Assembly (NCBI RefSeq): GCF_016862375.1
Contig: NZ_BOMV01000034.1
Span: 62,001 to 126,000, forward strand
Length of the DNA: 64,000 bases
Source: Paractinoplanes rishiriensis
GTDB lineage: Bacteria > Actinomycetota > Actinomycetes > Mycobacteriales > Micromonosporaceae
Reading direction: 5' to 3'
A program made the position numbers and the translations under genes. The notes below the pieces were generated by a model. It was given only the letters and a program-made list of their open reading frames with translations, ran no database searches and was not told where the DNA came from. Positions 8,312 to 16,935 of the stretch are shown in pieces (position 1 is the stretch's first letter; each line of letters opens with the position of its first letter).

Positions 8312-11300
8312 TTATCCGGCGCGGTAGGCGTCGATGACGGTCTGCTCGAGGCCGCTACCGGCACTGCCGGTGGCGGCGACCTTCAGCGAGACCGACTGAC
8401 CGGCCGCCGGCGTGGGCAGAGTTGCCCGGAACGAGCCGCCGGCCCGGGTGACCACCGTCGGCCGCCAGGTGGCGCCGCCGTCCAGCGACGTCGCCACCGT
8501 GAACTTCGTGACGGTCTGCGCCGGAACCCCGCGCGCCTGACGGACCGTGAAGGTCGCCGTGCCGGACGCGGTCGGGTGGTTCGCGTCGTCCAGCGGGAGC
8601 GCGTAGTCGACCGCCAGCAGCGGCAACGGAACGTCGCCGGTGCCGGACGGGCCGGCCGAGCGGAACGTCCATGACGTGCTGACCCGGGTCGACACCGGCA
8701 GCGACCGGCTCGCGTCCACGTCGTACGTGATCCGGTATTTGGCGTTTCTGCGCGGCACCGGGAAATCGCCTATGGAACCGTCGACCGCCCCGACGGTCCG
8801 TCCGTTCCGCTCCAGGGTGAGCTTCTGGGTCAGGTCGAGCCCCCAGCCGTCGGACAGGCAGTCGAACCGGTTGTGCTGGTCGACCAGCGTGACCATCTCG
8901 AGGTGCATGTTGCCGCTGGTCCGGGTGGGCGGGAGCGGCCGGCACCCGCTGGGCGAGCCCGGATCGTCGAAGAAGCCGGACCGCAGCGGCTGGCGCACCC
9001 AGCTCTTGCTCTGCCGGCTGCCGGCGGCGTGCTTCTGCGGCGCCTCCTGGGTGACGAACCCGTTCCAGAACGCCTCGTCCACCCATGCGTAGCCGGGCGA
9101 CACGTAGTCGGTGCGGGTGCCGACCAGCTGGTCGGTGCTGTGCTCGGCCAGGAACACGCCCTCGGGGCTGAACCCGTACCGCTTGTGCATGGTGACCGAG
9201 TCCGGCACGTCCAAGCGGTGGAAACGCTGGTCGATCCGGGCGAGCGTGGCGTGCTCGGCGGCGGTCACCCGGTAGGTCGGGTCGGCCGGGATGCCGTTGC
9301 CGAACAGGTGGATGAGGTCGTAGAGCCGGCCCGGGGCCAGCAGACCGAAGGCGCCGTACGCTCGGAAGGTGCCGATGGCGGCGCCGTCGTTGGGCACCAC
9401 GAACACGTTGCCCGCCTTGGCCGACTCGCCCCACGCGAACGCGAAGTCGTTCCAGGCGATGCCGCGCGCCGCGGTCTGGATGTAGGTGAGGCCGAGCGAG
9501 CCGGCCGAGGTCTGCACACCGTCCACGGTCGCGCCGAGCCGCTCGGCCGCCGCGAGGTCCATCCGCACGGTGGTGTCCGCGCCGATGGTGACGTCCGGGT
9601 CGCCGGCCATGGCCATCCGCTCGTCGAGGACCTCGTCGGAGAAGGCCATGAACGAGCCGAGCACGCTGTACCGGCCGGCCGGCACCCGCAGGCTCACGGT
9701 CTCGCCCGGCTCGCCGAACACGGCCCACGCGAACTCGGCCGGGTCGTCCAGGTTGACCACCTGGATGGTGGACCAGCCGAGGGCGCCCTCCGGGGTGCCG
9801 GGGATGGCGGTGGACTCGATGGTCAGGTCATGGCTCGGCGGCTCCACATAAAAAGCGATGGGGGTACGAGTCATCGCCGCGCCGCCGGAGCGCGCCGTGA
9901 CCACCGCCTTGTAGAGGCCCGGTGCGGGCCGGTCGACGTGTACCGCGACGCCCCCCGCGGCCCCCGCGGCCAGATGCAGCCGACTGTCCCACAGAGTCAC
10001 GACACCGGCCGGGACGGCCTTGCCGCGCGCGTCGGTGACCGCCACGTCGAGGGCAAGATCGGCGGCGGCGGTGCCGGTGTTGAGCCAGCCGAGCTTGCCC
10101 TCCACCGATTTCTCCGCGGTCAGGGTGCCCAGGTTGACCACCGGCGACGTGCTGACCACGCCGGACAGCGCCCGGGCCGCGTTGAGCCGGCCCGCGCCCA
10201 GCGCGTACGGGTCGGTCGTGTCGATCGGGTCGGCCGCGCCGACCAGGGCCGCCTTGATCTGGTCGCCCCGCCAGTCCGGGTGCCGCTGGGCCAGCAGCGC
10301 GGCGGCGCCGGCCACGTGCGGCGACGCCATCGAGGTGCCGGACGCGGCCACGTACCGAGCGTCGACGGCCCGGCCCATGGTGGTGCCGGCCGCCCGGGCC
10401 GCGACGATCTCCACGCCCGGCGCGACCAGGTCCGGCTTCATCGCCTTGGAGCCGAGCACCGGCCCGCGGCTGGAGAACTCGGCCAGCGCGTCCGCGCCGT
10501 CCACCGCGCCGACGGCGAGCGAACTGGGCGCCGCACCCGGCGACGGGATCGAGTTGTCCACCGGACCGGCGTTGCCGGCCGCCACCACGAACAGCGTGCC
10601 GGTCTCCGCCGACAGTTCCTCCACGGCCAGCGACACCGGGTCGGAGCCGTCGCTCGGCTCGTATCCGGTGAGGCTCATGTTGACCACCGGCGCCCGGCTC
10701 GCGGCCCACTCCATGCCCGCGATCACCATCGAGTCGGTGCCCTCGCCGCTGTCGTCGAGGACCTTGCCGACCAGCAGCTTCGCGCCCGGCGCCACGCCCT
10801 TGCGGGCCCCGCCCGAGGCCGCGCCGGTGCCGGCCGCGACGGCCGCCACGTGGGTGCCGTGCCCGAACCGGTCGACGGCGTCGCCGCCCTCGACCGTGAA
10901 GTCGGCCTTCTCGACGATCTGGCCGGCCACGTCGGGGTGGGTGGCGTCGATGCCGGTGTCGAGCACCGCGACCTTGGCGCCGGTGCCGGTGTAACCCGCC
11001 TGCCAGGCCTGCGGTGCGGACACCTGGCGCAGGTTGCGGTCCAGCGCGGTCACGTGCTTCTTGCGGTCCAGCCACACCTTGGCGGCCGGCGCGGTGGCGC
11101 GTGCGGAGGCCTGCATCAGCTTGGGCCCGGCAGCCTTGGCCTGGTGCCCGGCGACCGCGCCGATGCTGGGCAGCGCGCGCTGCCCGGCCAGGCCGGCGAC
11201 CAGCGGGTCGGCGGTCAGCCGCGCGGCGTTGCCGCCGGGCCGCACGATCAGCGGCAGCGTCCTGCTGCGCGCGTCGTCGTACCCGTTCAGGATCAGGCTG

Positions 11301-11629
11301 GTCACGTCGAACAGTGCCGGGTCCAGCACCTTGCCGACGAGCGGGGCCACCTTGGCCGGTACGACGTGCACGTGCCCGTCGGGGCGGCACTGCCGGGACA
11401 GTACGCCGCTCGGCTCGGCCGGCCGGACGCTGACCATCGGGCAACCGGACGGCCGGGCCTGCACCGACACCACATCACCGGTCAGCAGCGTCACCGTCCA
11501 GGTCTGTCCCGGTGGCAGCACCGCGGTGCCGGCCGGTGCTTCCTCCGCCGCACCCACCCCGGGTACGGCCAGGGCGGCCAGCAACACCCCGGCGGCCGGG
11601 AGCGCTAAGAGTTTCCGTGAGACATTCAT
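8312..11629 (-). CDS. Secreted subtilisin-like serine peptidase (S8)
   Basis: A 1105-aa preproprotein. A signal peptide (MNVSRKLLALPAAGVLLAAL) and a propeptide of ~180 residues precede the S8 catalytic domain, whose triad is visible: Asp in VLDTGID (about 224), His in GHGTHVA (about 257) and Ser in GTSMASPHVAG (about 433). The ~550-residue C-terminal part is beta-rich and probably involved in substrate binding or cell-wall association. It matches large actinobacterial S8 peptidases of 1000-1200 aa. GGAG precedes the ATG, and an upstream motif is shared with the M28 gene. It degrades extracellular protein; it could also process secreted proteins. Confidence 0.92.
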   Translation of the reverse strand: MNVSRKLLALPAAGVLLAALAVPGVGAAEEAPAGTAVLPPGQTWTVTLLTGDVVSVQARPSGCPMVSVRPAEPSGVLSRQCRPDGHVHVVPAKVAPLVGKVLDPALFDVTSLILNGYDDARSRTLPLIVRPGGNAARLTADPLVAGLAGQRALPSIGAVAGHQAKAAGPKLMQASARATAPAAKVWLDRKKHVTALDRNLRQVSAPQAWQAGYTGTGAKVAVLDTGIDATHPDVAGQIVEKADFTVEGGDAVDRFGHGTHVAAVAAGTGAASGGARKGVAPGAKLLVGKVLDDSGEGTDSMVIAGMEWAASRAPVVNMSLTGYEPSDGSDPVSLAVEELSAETGTLFVVAAGNAGPVDNSIPSPGAAPSSLAVGAVDGADALAEFSSRGPVLGSKAMKPDLVAPGVEIVAARAAGTTMGRAVDARYVAASGTSMASPHVAGAAALLAQRHPDWRGDQIKAALVGAADPIDTTDPYALGAGRLNAARALSGVVSTSPVVNLGTLTAEKSVEGKLGWLNTGTAAADLALDVAVTDARGKAVPAGVVTLWDSRLHLAAGAAGGVAVHVDRPAPGLYKAVVTARSGGAAMTRTPIAFYVEPPSHDLTIESTAIPGTPEGALGWSTIQVVNLDDPAEFAWAVFGEPGETVSLRVPAGRYSVLGSFMAFSDEVLDERMAMAGDPDVTIGADTTVRMDLAAAERLGATVDGVQTSAGSLGLTYIQTAARGIAWNDFAFAWGESAKAGNVFVVPNDGAAIGTFRAYGAFGLLAPGRLYDLIHLFGNGIPADPTYRVTAAEHATLARIDQRFHRLDVPDSVTMHKRYGFSPEGVFLAEHSTDQLVGTRTDYVSPGYAWVDEAFWNGFVTQEAPQKHAAGSRQSKSWVRQPLRSGFFDDPGSPSGCRPLPPTRTSGNMHLEMVTLVDQHNRFDCLSDGWGLDLTQKLTLERNGRTVGAVDGSIGDFPVPRRNAKYRITYDVDASRSLPVSTRVSTSWTFRSAGPSGTGDVPLPLLAVDYALPLDDANHPTASGTATFTVRQARGVPAQTVTKFTVATSLDGGATWRPTVVTRAGGSFRATLPTPAAGQSVSLKVAATGSAGSGLEQTVIDAYRAG

Positions 11630-11685
11630 GCTCCTAAGTCGGGTTGAGAGACGCACTCGGTTGCCCGCCTTTGCTGTCGGATTTG

Positions 11686-11700
11686 GACAGGTGTCGATCA
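11686..11700 (-). promoter_or_regulatory. Upstream motif shared with the M28 gene
   Basis: On the minus strand TGATCGACACCTGTC differs by one base from 6767-6781. It lies 56 nt before the S8 peptidase ATG. Both sites precede secreted peptidases in the same orientation, suggesting shared control. Confidence 0.3.
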
Positions 11701-11709
11701 GGCCGCGGA

Positions 11710-12984
11710 TCAGGGGCCGCGCTGAAGTGCCTGCACCGGCGGGATGCGCACCGCCCGCGCGGCCGGCCACAGCCCGGCGAGCAGGCCGGCGGCCGTGCTG
11801 GCCGCGCAGGCGACCAGCGCCGCCCGCACGTCGATGCTCGGGGTCCAGGCGTTGGCCAGCGCGACCACCGAGACGACCAGGACGCCGAGCAGCGCGCCGG
11901 CCGCCCCGCCGGCCGCGCCCAGCAGCGACGTCTCGGTGACGAGTTGGACGAACACGTGCCGCGGGCGGGCGCCGAGGGCCCGCCGCAGGCCGATCTCCGG
12001 CGCCCGGACGGCGATCGCCGCGGTTGCCGCGTTGCCGATCGAGATGGTGCCGATCACCAGCGCGATCAGGCTGAGGACCAGGGTGGAGCGGGTCAGGTCG
12101 CCCTCGATCTCGCGGCGCAGGGTCCGTGGGTCGGGCGGCGCGATGGCGCGCAGGTCGCCGGCCGCCTCCGGGCGCACCGCGAGCGGCGCCTGCCGGCCGA
12201 CCACCTGGGCGGCGCCCGGCGCGGTCTCGATCAGCACGTCGCGGGCCGCCGTCCCGTCGGTCACCAGCCGCTCGCCGAGGGCGTGCGGCACGATCGCGGC
12301 GGCCATCGCCTCCTCGCGCCGGGCGACGTCGCCGTAGATCCCGATGACCGTGTACGCGGCATCGCCGATGAAGACCGCGACCCCGACCCGGGTGACCGCG
12401 AGTTGCGCCGCGACAGGCGCGGACAGCAGCACCACGGGCACCCGCCGCTCGTCGTGGAACCGGTCGAACAGCCGGCCCGAGGTCAGCGCCGGTCCCATCA
12501 CCCGCAGGGCGTCCGCGTCGGCCCCGATGACGGGTACCGCGGCGCCGGTGGTCGACGCGTCGAGGGTCCGTCGCAGTGGCCGCTCGCCGACCGCCACCCG
12601 GCTGCCGGCCCGGACCACGCCGGTCAGGCGGGCGAGCCGCTCCCCGGCGTTCGCGCTCCAGGACGGGTCGAGGCCGGCGTCCTCGGGCTGGACGATCACC
12701 TCGGTGGCGCGCCGCGCGTCGAACACCGACGACACCTGCCCGCTCATGGTGGCGCCGAGCCCCAGCGTCGAGACGTAGGCGGCCGCGCCCAGCACCGTGC
12801 CGACGACCGTGACCAGCGACCGCCCGGGGTGCCGCAGCGTGGAGAGGGCCGACTCGCGCAGCAGGTCGCCGGCGCGCAGCCGGGCCGGGGTGAGGCCCAT
12901 CCGCCTCCAGTCCATCCGCCTCCAGCCCATCCGCCTCCAGCCCGGCCGGCCCCAGTCCAGCCGGCTCCAGTCCGGCCGCCTCAC
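11710..12984 (-). CDS. ABC transporter permease, MacB/FtsX type
   Basis: A 424-aa membrane protein. After an odd N-terminus it has a transmembrane segment (SLVTVVGTVLGAAAYVSTLGLGA), a ~190-residue extracytoplasmic domain, and three more segments in the FtsX domain, including STLVLSLIALVIGTISIGNAA with the family motif APEIGLRRALGARPRHVF. With the ATPase and adaptor just upstream it forms a MacB-like efflux or lipoprotein-handling machine. The GTG start overlaps the ATPase stop by 4 nt. Residues 5-29 form five tandem W-x-R-x-(D/G) pentads encoded by a 15-bp repeat. A later ATG inside or just after the repeat would remove the pentads, and each repeat copy itself contains GGAGG shortly before an ATG. 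Confidence 0.85.
   Translation of the reverse strand: MRRPDWSRLDWGRPGWRRMGWRRMDWRRMGLTPARLRAGDLLRESALSTLRHPGRSLVTVVGTVLGAAAYVSTLGLGATMSGQVSSVFDARRATEVIVQPEDAGLDPSWSANAGERLARLTGVVRAGSRVAVGERPLRRTLDASTTGAAVPVIGADADALRVMGPALTSGRLFDRFHDERRVPVVLLSAPVAAQLAVTRVGVAVFIGDAAYTVIGIYGDVARREEAMAAAIVPHALGERLVTDGTAARDVLIETAPGAAQVVGRQAPLAVRPEAAGDLRAIAPPDPRTLRREIEGDLTRSTLVLSLIALVIGTISIGNAATAAIAVRAPEIGLRRALGARPRHVFVQLVTETSLLGAAGGAAGALLGVLVVSVVALANAWTPSIDVRAALVACAASTAAGLLAGLWPAARAVRIPPVQALQRGP
12897..12971 (-). repeat. Five tandem 15-bp repeats at the 5' end of the permease gene
   Basis: The unit on the minus strand is ACTGGAGGCGGATGG and variants. It translates as W-R-R-M-(G/D), with two diverged copies W-S-R-L-D and W-G-R-P-G. 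Three copies are nearly identical, so the array may vary in copy number. Each conserved unit carries GGAGG and ATG, so it could also act on translation start. Confidence 0.88.
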
Positions 12985-13649
12985 TGTTCCCGCACCGTTC
13001 CGTCGATCACCTGGAGCCGCCGGCCGGCGTGACCCGCCACGTCCGGGTCGTGGGTGACCACCACGAGGGTCAGCCCCTGGTCGTTGAGTTCTCGCAGCAG
13101 GGCCAGCACGTTGGCGGTGTTGCCGCTGTCCAGGTTGCCGGTCGGCTCGTCGCAGAAGAGCACCGCGGGCCGGGCCGCGATGGCCCGGGCGATCGCCACC
13201 CGCTGCCGCTCGCCGCCGGAGAGCCGGCGCGGGTCGGCGTGCATCCGGTGTGCCAGCCCGATCCGGTCCAGCGCCTCCTCGGCCCGGCGGCGGCGCTGCC
13301 GGCGCCGCAGCGGGCCGTAGAGCATGCCGATCTCCACGTTCTCCACGGCGGTGCGCCCGGCCAGCAGGTGGAACGCCTGGAACACGAAGCCGAACAACTG
13401 GCCGCGGACCGCGCCGTGCAGCCGCTGACCGCCGCCGACCGTCTCGGTGTCGCTCACCCGGTACGACCCGGCGGTCGGCTCGTCGAGCAGTCCGAGGACG
13501 TTGAGCAGGGTGGACTTCCCGGAGCCGGACGGGCCGGTGACCGACACGTACTGCCCGGCGTCGATGCTCAGGGTGGTGGCCCGCAGCGCGTGCACCGGCT
13601 GGCCGTCGTCGTAGGTCCGGCTGACGTCGCGCAGGGCGAGCAGACTCAT
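12981..13649 (-). CDS. ABC transporter ATP-binding protein, LolD/MacB type
   Basis: A 222-aa ATPase with Walker A GPSGSGKST (about residues 39-47), Q-loop FVFQAFHLL, signature LSGGERQR and Walker B AVLFCDEPTGNLDSG. These place it in the LolD/MacB/FtsE branch that powers mechanotransmission-type exporters rather than classic channels. Its ATG overlaps the adaptor gene stop (ATGA), and its stop overlaps the permease GTG (GTGA), so stoichiometric coupled translation is expected. Confidence 0.95.
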   Translation of the reverse strand: MSLLALRDVSRTYDDGQPVHALRATTLSIDAGQYVSVTGPSGSGKSTLLNVLGLLDEPTAGSYRVSDTETVGGGQRLHGAVRGQLFGFVFQAFHLLAGRTAVENVEIGMLYGPLRRRQRRRRAEEALDRIGLAHRMHADPRRLSGGERQRVAIARAIAARPAVLFCDEPTGNLDSGNTANVLALLRELNDQGLTLVVVTHDPDVAGHAGRRLQVIDGTVREQ

Positions 13650-14815
13650 CGCGACTCACCGACCACGACCGCGGTGCCCTCGGCGATCCGGCCGTCCGGC
13701 TCGACGATCTCCACCCAGCCGGCGGCGACGCGCCCGGTCCGCACCGGCACGTCCGCGCCGTCGACGGTGACGAAGGTGCTGCCGTCGGCCCGGGAGAAGA
13801 TCGCGGTGACGGGTACGGCGAGCACGGGTGCCACCTCGCCGGCGGCCTCGACGTCCACCCGCACGGTGCGCTGGCCGGTGCTGGCGAGGGCCTTGCCGGT
13901 GAACCGGAACCGCACCTCGAACCCGGTTCCGCTCTCGGCCTCGACGGGCTTGTCGCCGATCGCGCCGATCGCCACCGTGGTCTTGAGGCCGGCGCCCTCG
14001 TCGGTCGCGGTCGCCTTCTGCCCGGCCGCGAGCAGGGCGACCTGTTCCGCCGAGGCGACCGCGACCAGCGCGGGGGCGGCCCGGTCGAGGTCGAAGAGGG
14101 CCGTCTTCGGGTCGGTCAGGACGGTACCGACGCGGACGTTGACCGCGCTGATCCGCTGCCCGTCCTTGCCGAGCACCACCACGTGCGCCTGCGGCAACGA
14201 CACGGTGGCCGGTGTTGCCGCGGCAGGAGCCGTGGCCGGCTCGGTGGTGGGTGCCTTCGTCGGCGCCCGGTAGCCGCGGTCGGTGTAGAGCGCGGCGACG
14301 GCATTCTGCGTGCGTTTGTCGAAGGCCCCGGTCACCGGCAGGCCGTAGCCGAGCCGCCGGAGCGCGCGCTGCACCTGTGTGACGTCCGGCCCGGTCACCC
14401 CGTCGGTCAGGTCGCGGTACAGCGGGAACGGCGACACCAGCAGGAACAGCGGCTCGCCCGAGCGTTCCAGCACCACCCGGCCCTCCCGCAGCCGGGTGCC
14501 GGGCCGGACCGGCACCTTTGTGACGACGCTGTTCGGGCCGGCCGCCGCGGCCGGCAGCGCGAGCCGCACGCTCGCCCCGGGCTGGATCCGGCCGCGCAGC
14601 ACCACCGGCTCGGCCAGCACCCGGCGCTCGGCCGCGGCGGTGACGGCCGACGGCGCCGGCGGTTCGGCGTCGGCCGCCAGCTGGGCCGGCGAGCGCAGGT
14701 TCCGGCCTACCGCGGTGGCCGACGCCGCGACGACCAGGACCGCCAGGAGCGACCCGCCGCCGGCCAGCAACCAGCCGCGGCGGGCGCGCCGCAGCCGGTC
14801 CTCGGCCGGGTTCAC
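13646..14815 (-). CDS. Efflux adaptor with peptidoglycan-binding domain
   Basis: A 389-aa HlyD/MacA-like adaptor anchored by one N-terminal membrane segment (GWLLAGGGSLLAVLVVAASAT). A PG_binding_1-like domain lies around residues 150-195 (GPDVTQVQRALRRLGYG, then FDKRTQNAVAAL), inserted between the halves of the adaptor core; beta-barrel-like segments follow to the C-terminus. In Gram-positive bacteria such adaptors link a MacB-like permease to the wall. The GTG overlaps the stop of the lipoprotein gene by 4 nt, and the TGA overlaps the ATPase ATG. Cargo is unknown; the coupled lipoprotein and small secreted protein upstream are candidate partners. Confidence 0.82.
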   Translation of the reverse strand: MNPAEDRLRRARRGWLLAGGGSLLAVLVVAASATAVGRNLRSPAQLAADAEPPAPSAVTAAAERRVLAEPVVLRGRIQPGASVRLALPAAAAGPNSVVTKVPVRPGTRLREGRVVLERSGEPLFLLVSPFPLYRDLTDGVTGPDVTQVQRALRRLGYGLPVTGAFDKRTQNAVAALYTDRGYRAPTKAPTTEPATAPAAATPATVSLPQAHVVVLGKDGQRISAVNVRVGTVLTDPKTALFDLDRAAPALVAVASAEQVALLAAGQKATATDEGAGLKTTVAIGAIGDKPVEAESGTGFEVRFRFTGKALASTGQRTVRVDVEAAGEVAPVLAVPVTAIFSRADGSTFVTVDGADVPVRTGRVAAGWVEIVEPDGRIAEGTAVVVGESR

Positions 14816-15738
14816 CGGGTGCCGATCAGCGCGGTCGCCTGCTTGGCGATGTCCCTGATCCGGGGGTTGAGCTCGGTGAAGGAGGTCTCGTACCGGGTCA
14901 CCATCTCCTTCTGCACCGCCACCGCGACGGCGAGTTGCTGCTCGGCCAGGGTGGTCCGCTGGCGGCAGCGCAGCCAGACCACCGCGAGCTCGCTCTCCTC
15001 GGCGGTCGGGTGGTACCGGAGGGCGGGCACCGCCGGGCCGACCTCCACCGTCCCCGGCTTCTTCGCCGGCTGCCACTCGGTCGCGGACGTCTGGTCGACC
15101 GCACCGAACGCCACACCGAGCAGTTGCGGCCGCGGGGTGCGGAGGAATTCTTCCTCGTCGGTGGTCCGGTATCCGCTCTCCCGGACGCAGGCGAGCATTT
15201 TCGCCGGTATTCCTTTGTCGAGCCGGTCGTGGACCGTCTTCATCAACGAGCCGGCGATTTTGTTACCGAGGTCGAAATACGAGTGGTAAATATCCCGGAC
15301 GTCGTCGCCCAGCCGGTCCCACGCTTTTTCGCCGCACTCGTCCATGGTCCGGTCGTAATTGGGGTCGAAACTGACGACAGGGGAGGGTTCGGCCGGTTGG
15401 TCCCGGCCGAACCCGACCCGTCGTGCCTCCTGCTCGGTGGTCGGACCGAAGGTGCGGGCGGTGATGGCGAACGTGGCGAAGGCCGGGATCGGCCGATCCA
15501 TCATGGTTTCCAGGTTCTGCCGGTAGCCCGCCTCCGCCAGGCACTCGTTGCGGAGCTTGAGCTGGGCGTAGTCGATCAGCCCGAGGCTCTCGCCGAGGAA
15601 CAGCGCCAAGGGGTTGCGCTCGTCCACGACCTCGGGCCGGGCCGGCGTACCCCCGCTGCACGCCGATATCGACGCCGTGGCCAGCAGTGCCGTCAGCGCG
15701 GACACCACCAGCCGCCGTGCTTGCCGTTCGCTTCTCAT
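14812..15738 (-). CDS. Lipoprotein of unknown function, first of the coupled efflux genes
   Basis: A 308-aa protein with a signal peptide and lipobox (SISAC, Cys about 27). The mature part is helical and charged, with paired cysteines (RNECLAEAGY; MDECGEKAWD; KMLACVRESGY; WLRCRQRTT) that could form disulfides outside the cell. I recognise no named domain. Its stop overlaps the adaptor GTG, so it is almost certainly part of the export system, perhaps as a sensor or accessory lipoprotein. It starts 25 bp after the small secreted protein gene, with GGGTGAG ahead of the ATG. Confidence 0.75.
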   Translation of the reverse strand: MRSERQARRLVVSALTALLATASISACSGGTPARPEVVDERNPLALFLGESLGLIDYAQLKLRNECLAEAGYRQNLETMMDRPIPAFATFAITARTFGPTTEQEARRVGFGRDQPAEPSPVVSFDPNYDRTMDECGEKAWDRLGDDVRDIYHSYFDLGNKIAGSLMKTVHDRLDKGIPAKMLACVRESGYRTTDEEEFLRTPRPQLLGVAFGAVDQTSATEWQPAKKPGTVEVGPAVPALRYHPTAEESELAVVWLRCRQRTTLAEQQLAVAVAVQKEMVTRYETSFTELNPRIRDIAKQATALIGTR

Positions 15739-15762
15739 CTCACCCGTCCGTCCGGCCCGCCG

Positions 15763-16182
15763 TTACCAGGTGTTGCAGCGCTTGTGCGCGTCGTTCAACT
15801 CGAAGCCGACGTCGACCCGGACGTCCCGGGCCACCTCGGCGTAGTGCCACTCGGCGCCGGTGGTGTCGTAGTCGAGCAGCTGCACCCGGCACGTCGAGTC
15901 CCGGTTCCAGACCCCGACGGCCTTGTTGTTCAGCGGCGCCGACCAGGCGTGCGCGTTGTTGAAGATCAGGATGTGGGCGTGGGCGCCGTACGAGTACCAG
16001 AATGAATGCGAGTAGTTCCAGTTGACGTTGAACATGGTGTGGCTCTCGAAGGCCCGGAAACAGATTTCGTACCGGTCGCAGGTGCTGTTTCCGTTACCCC
16101 GGTCCTCGGCCATTGCCGGGGACGGGATCAGCATCACGGCGGCACCGGCCGCCGCCGCGATGGCTGTTCTGAGTTTTCGCAT
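15763..16182 (-). CDS. Small secreted protein, possibly I36/crystallin-like
   Basis: A 139-aa protein with a clear signal peptide (MRKLRTAIAAAAGAAVMLIPSPAMA). The mature ~114 residues hold four cysteines (STCDRYEICF; STCRVQLLDY; HKRCNTW) and many aromatics. NNKAVGVWNRDSTCRV resembles the beta/gamma-crystallin-like pattern of Streptomyces metalloproteinase inhibitors (family I36), but this is a weak resemblance. GGAGG precedes the ATG. It is the first gene of the leftward operon that continues into the lipoprotein and export genes, and is divergent from the ECF sigma gene. It may be cargo, an inhibitor or a signal. Confidence 0.7.
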   Translation of the reverse strand: MRKLRTAIAAAAGAAVMLIPSPAMAEDRGNGNSTCDRYEICFRAFESHTMFNVNWNYSHSFWYSYGAHAHILIFNNAHAWSAPLNNKAVGVWNRDSTCRVQLLDYDTTGAEWHYAEVARDVRVDVGFELNDAHKRCNTW

Positions 16183-16390
16183 AGGTGTCCTCCCGTTGGT
16201 GGGAGGCTCATTATTGGGAGCGGCCGCGCGGCGTGAAAACGGCTCTTCGGTATACCGCCCGGCCGGCTTGCCGGAAACCGCACGGCCGGCCGGTGGCCGT
16301 AGGCTGCCGCGGAGATCTTCCGGCATCTGACAACCGGGCGACCGGCCGTCCCCGTCTGAGGGTTGATGACCCGACGGAGGGGCGAGACGA

Positions 16391-16903
16391 ATGCGGGACG
16401 GTTCGGAAGCGGAGTACACCGAGTACGTCACGGCGCGGATACCCGTGCTGCGGCGGCTGGCGTACGTGCTGACCGGCGACGGGCACCGGGCCGACGACCT
16501 GGTGCAGCAGACCATCACCACGCTGTACGTGAAGTGGCACCGGGCACAGCACGCGGACAACCTGGACGCGTACGTGCGCACCATGCTGGTCCGGACGTAC
16601 GTGGACGAGCGGAGGCTGGCCTGGGCCCGGGTCCGGCTGTTCCGCGAGACCCCCGAGCCGCCACCGGTGCAGGCCGGCGGCGTCGAGGACCGCCATGTGC
16701 TGCGGCAGGCGCTGCACCGGGTGCCCCGCCGCCAGCGGGCCGTGCTGGTGCTGCGCTTCTTCTACGACCTGTCGGTCGAGGAGGTGGCCGCGATGCTCGG
16801 CTGCTCGACCGGCACGGTCAAGAGCCAGACCTCGCGGGGACTGGCCACCCTGCGCCGTCTGCTCGGCGAACGAGCATTCGCCGATTTCTCCGCGATGGGC
16901 TGA
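16391..16903 (+). CDS. RNA polymerase ECF sigma factor, SigE (actinobacterial) type
   Basis: A 170-aa sigma factor with region 2 at about residues 10-75 (LAYVLTGDGHRADDLVQQT, a typical region 2.2 helix) and region 4 at about 105-160 (LPRRQRAVLVLRFFYDLSVEE-like, then GCSTGTVKSQTSRGLATLRRLL). The size and the YVTARIPVLRRLAYVLTGD start fit the SigE family of small actinobacterial ECF factors. A CGGAGGGG ribosome site precedes the ATG. A membrane-anchored partner is encoded 33 bp downstream, and an export operon is divergent, making that operon a candidate target. Confidence 0.93.
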   Translation: MRDGSEAEYTEYVTARIPVLRRLAYVLTGDGHRADDLVQQTITTLYVKWHRAQHADNLDAYVRTMLVRTYVDERRLAWARVRLFRETPEPPPVQAGGVEDRHVLRQALHRVPRRQRAVLVLRFFYDLSVEEVAAMLGCSTGTVKSQTSRGLATLRRLLGERAFADFSAMG

Positions 16904-16935
16904 TTTTCCCCGTGATGACCCAGAGGAGTCGATAG

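Noticed and set aside
8873..11608. Long plus-strand frame opposite the S8 peptidase
   Set aside because: The minus-strand protein has a complete catalytic triad and signal peptide; the plus-strand frame is compositional shadow.
12897..12971. CRISPR or promoter repeats
   Set aside because: Units are contiguous, in frame with the permease and translate as a regular pentad.
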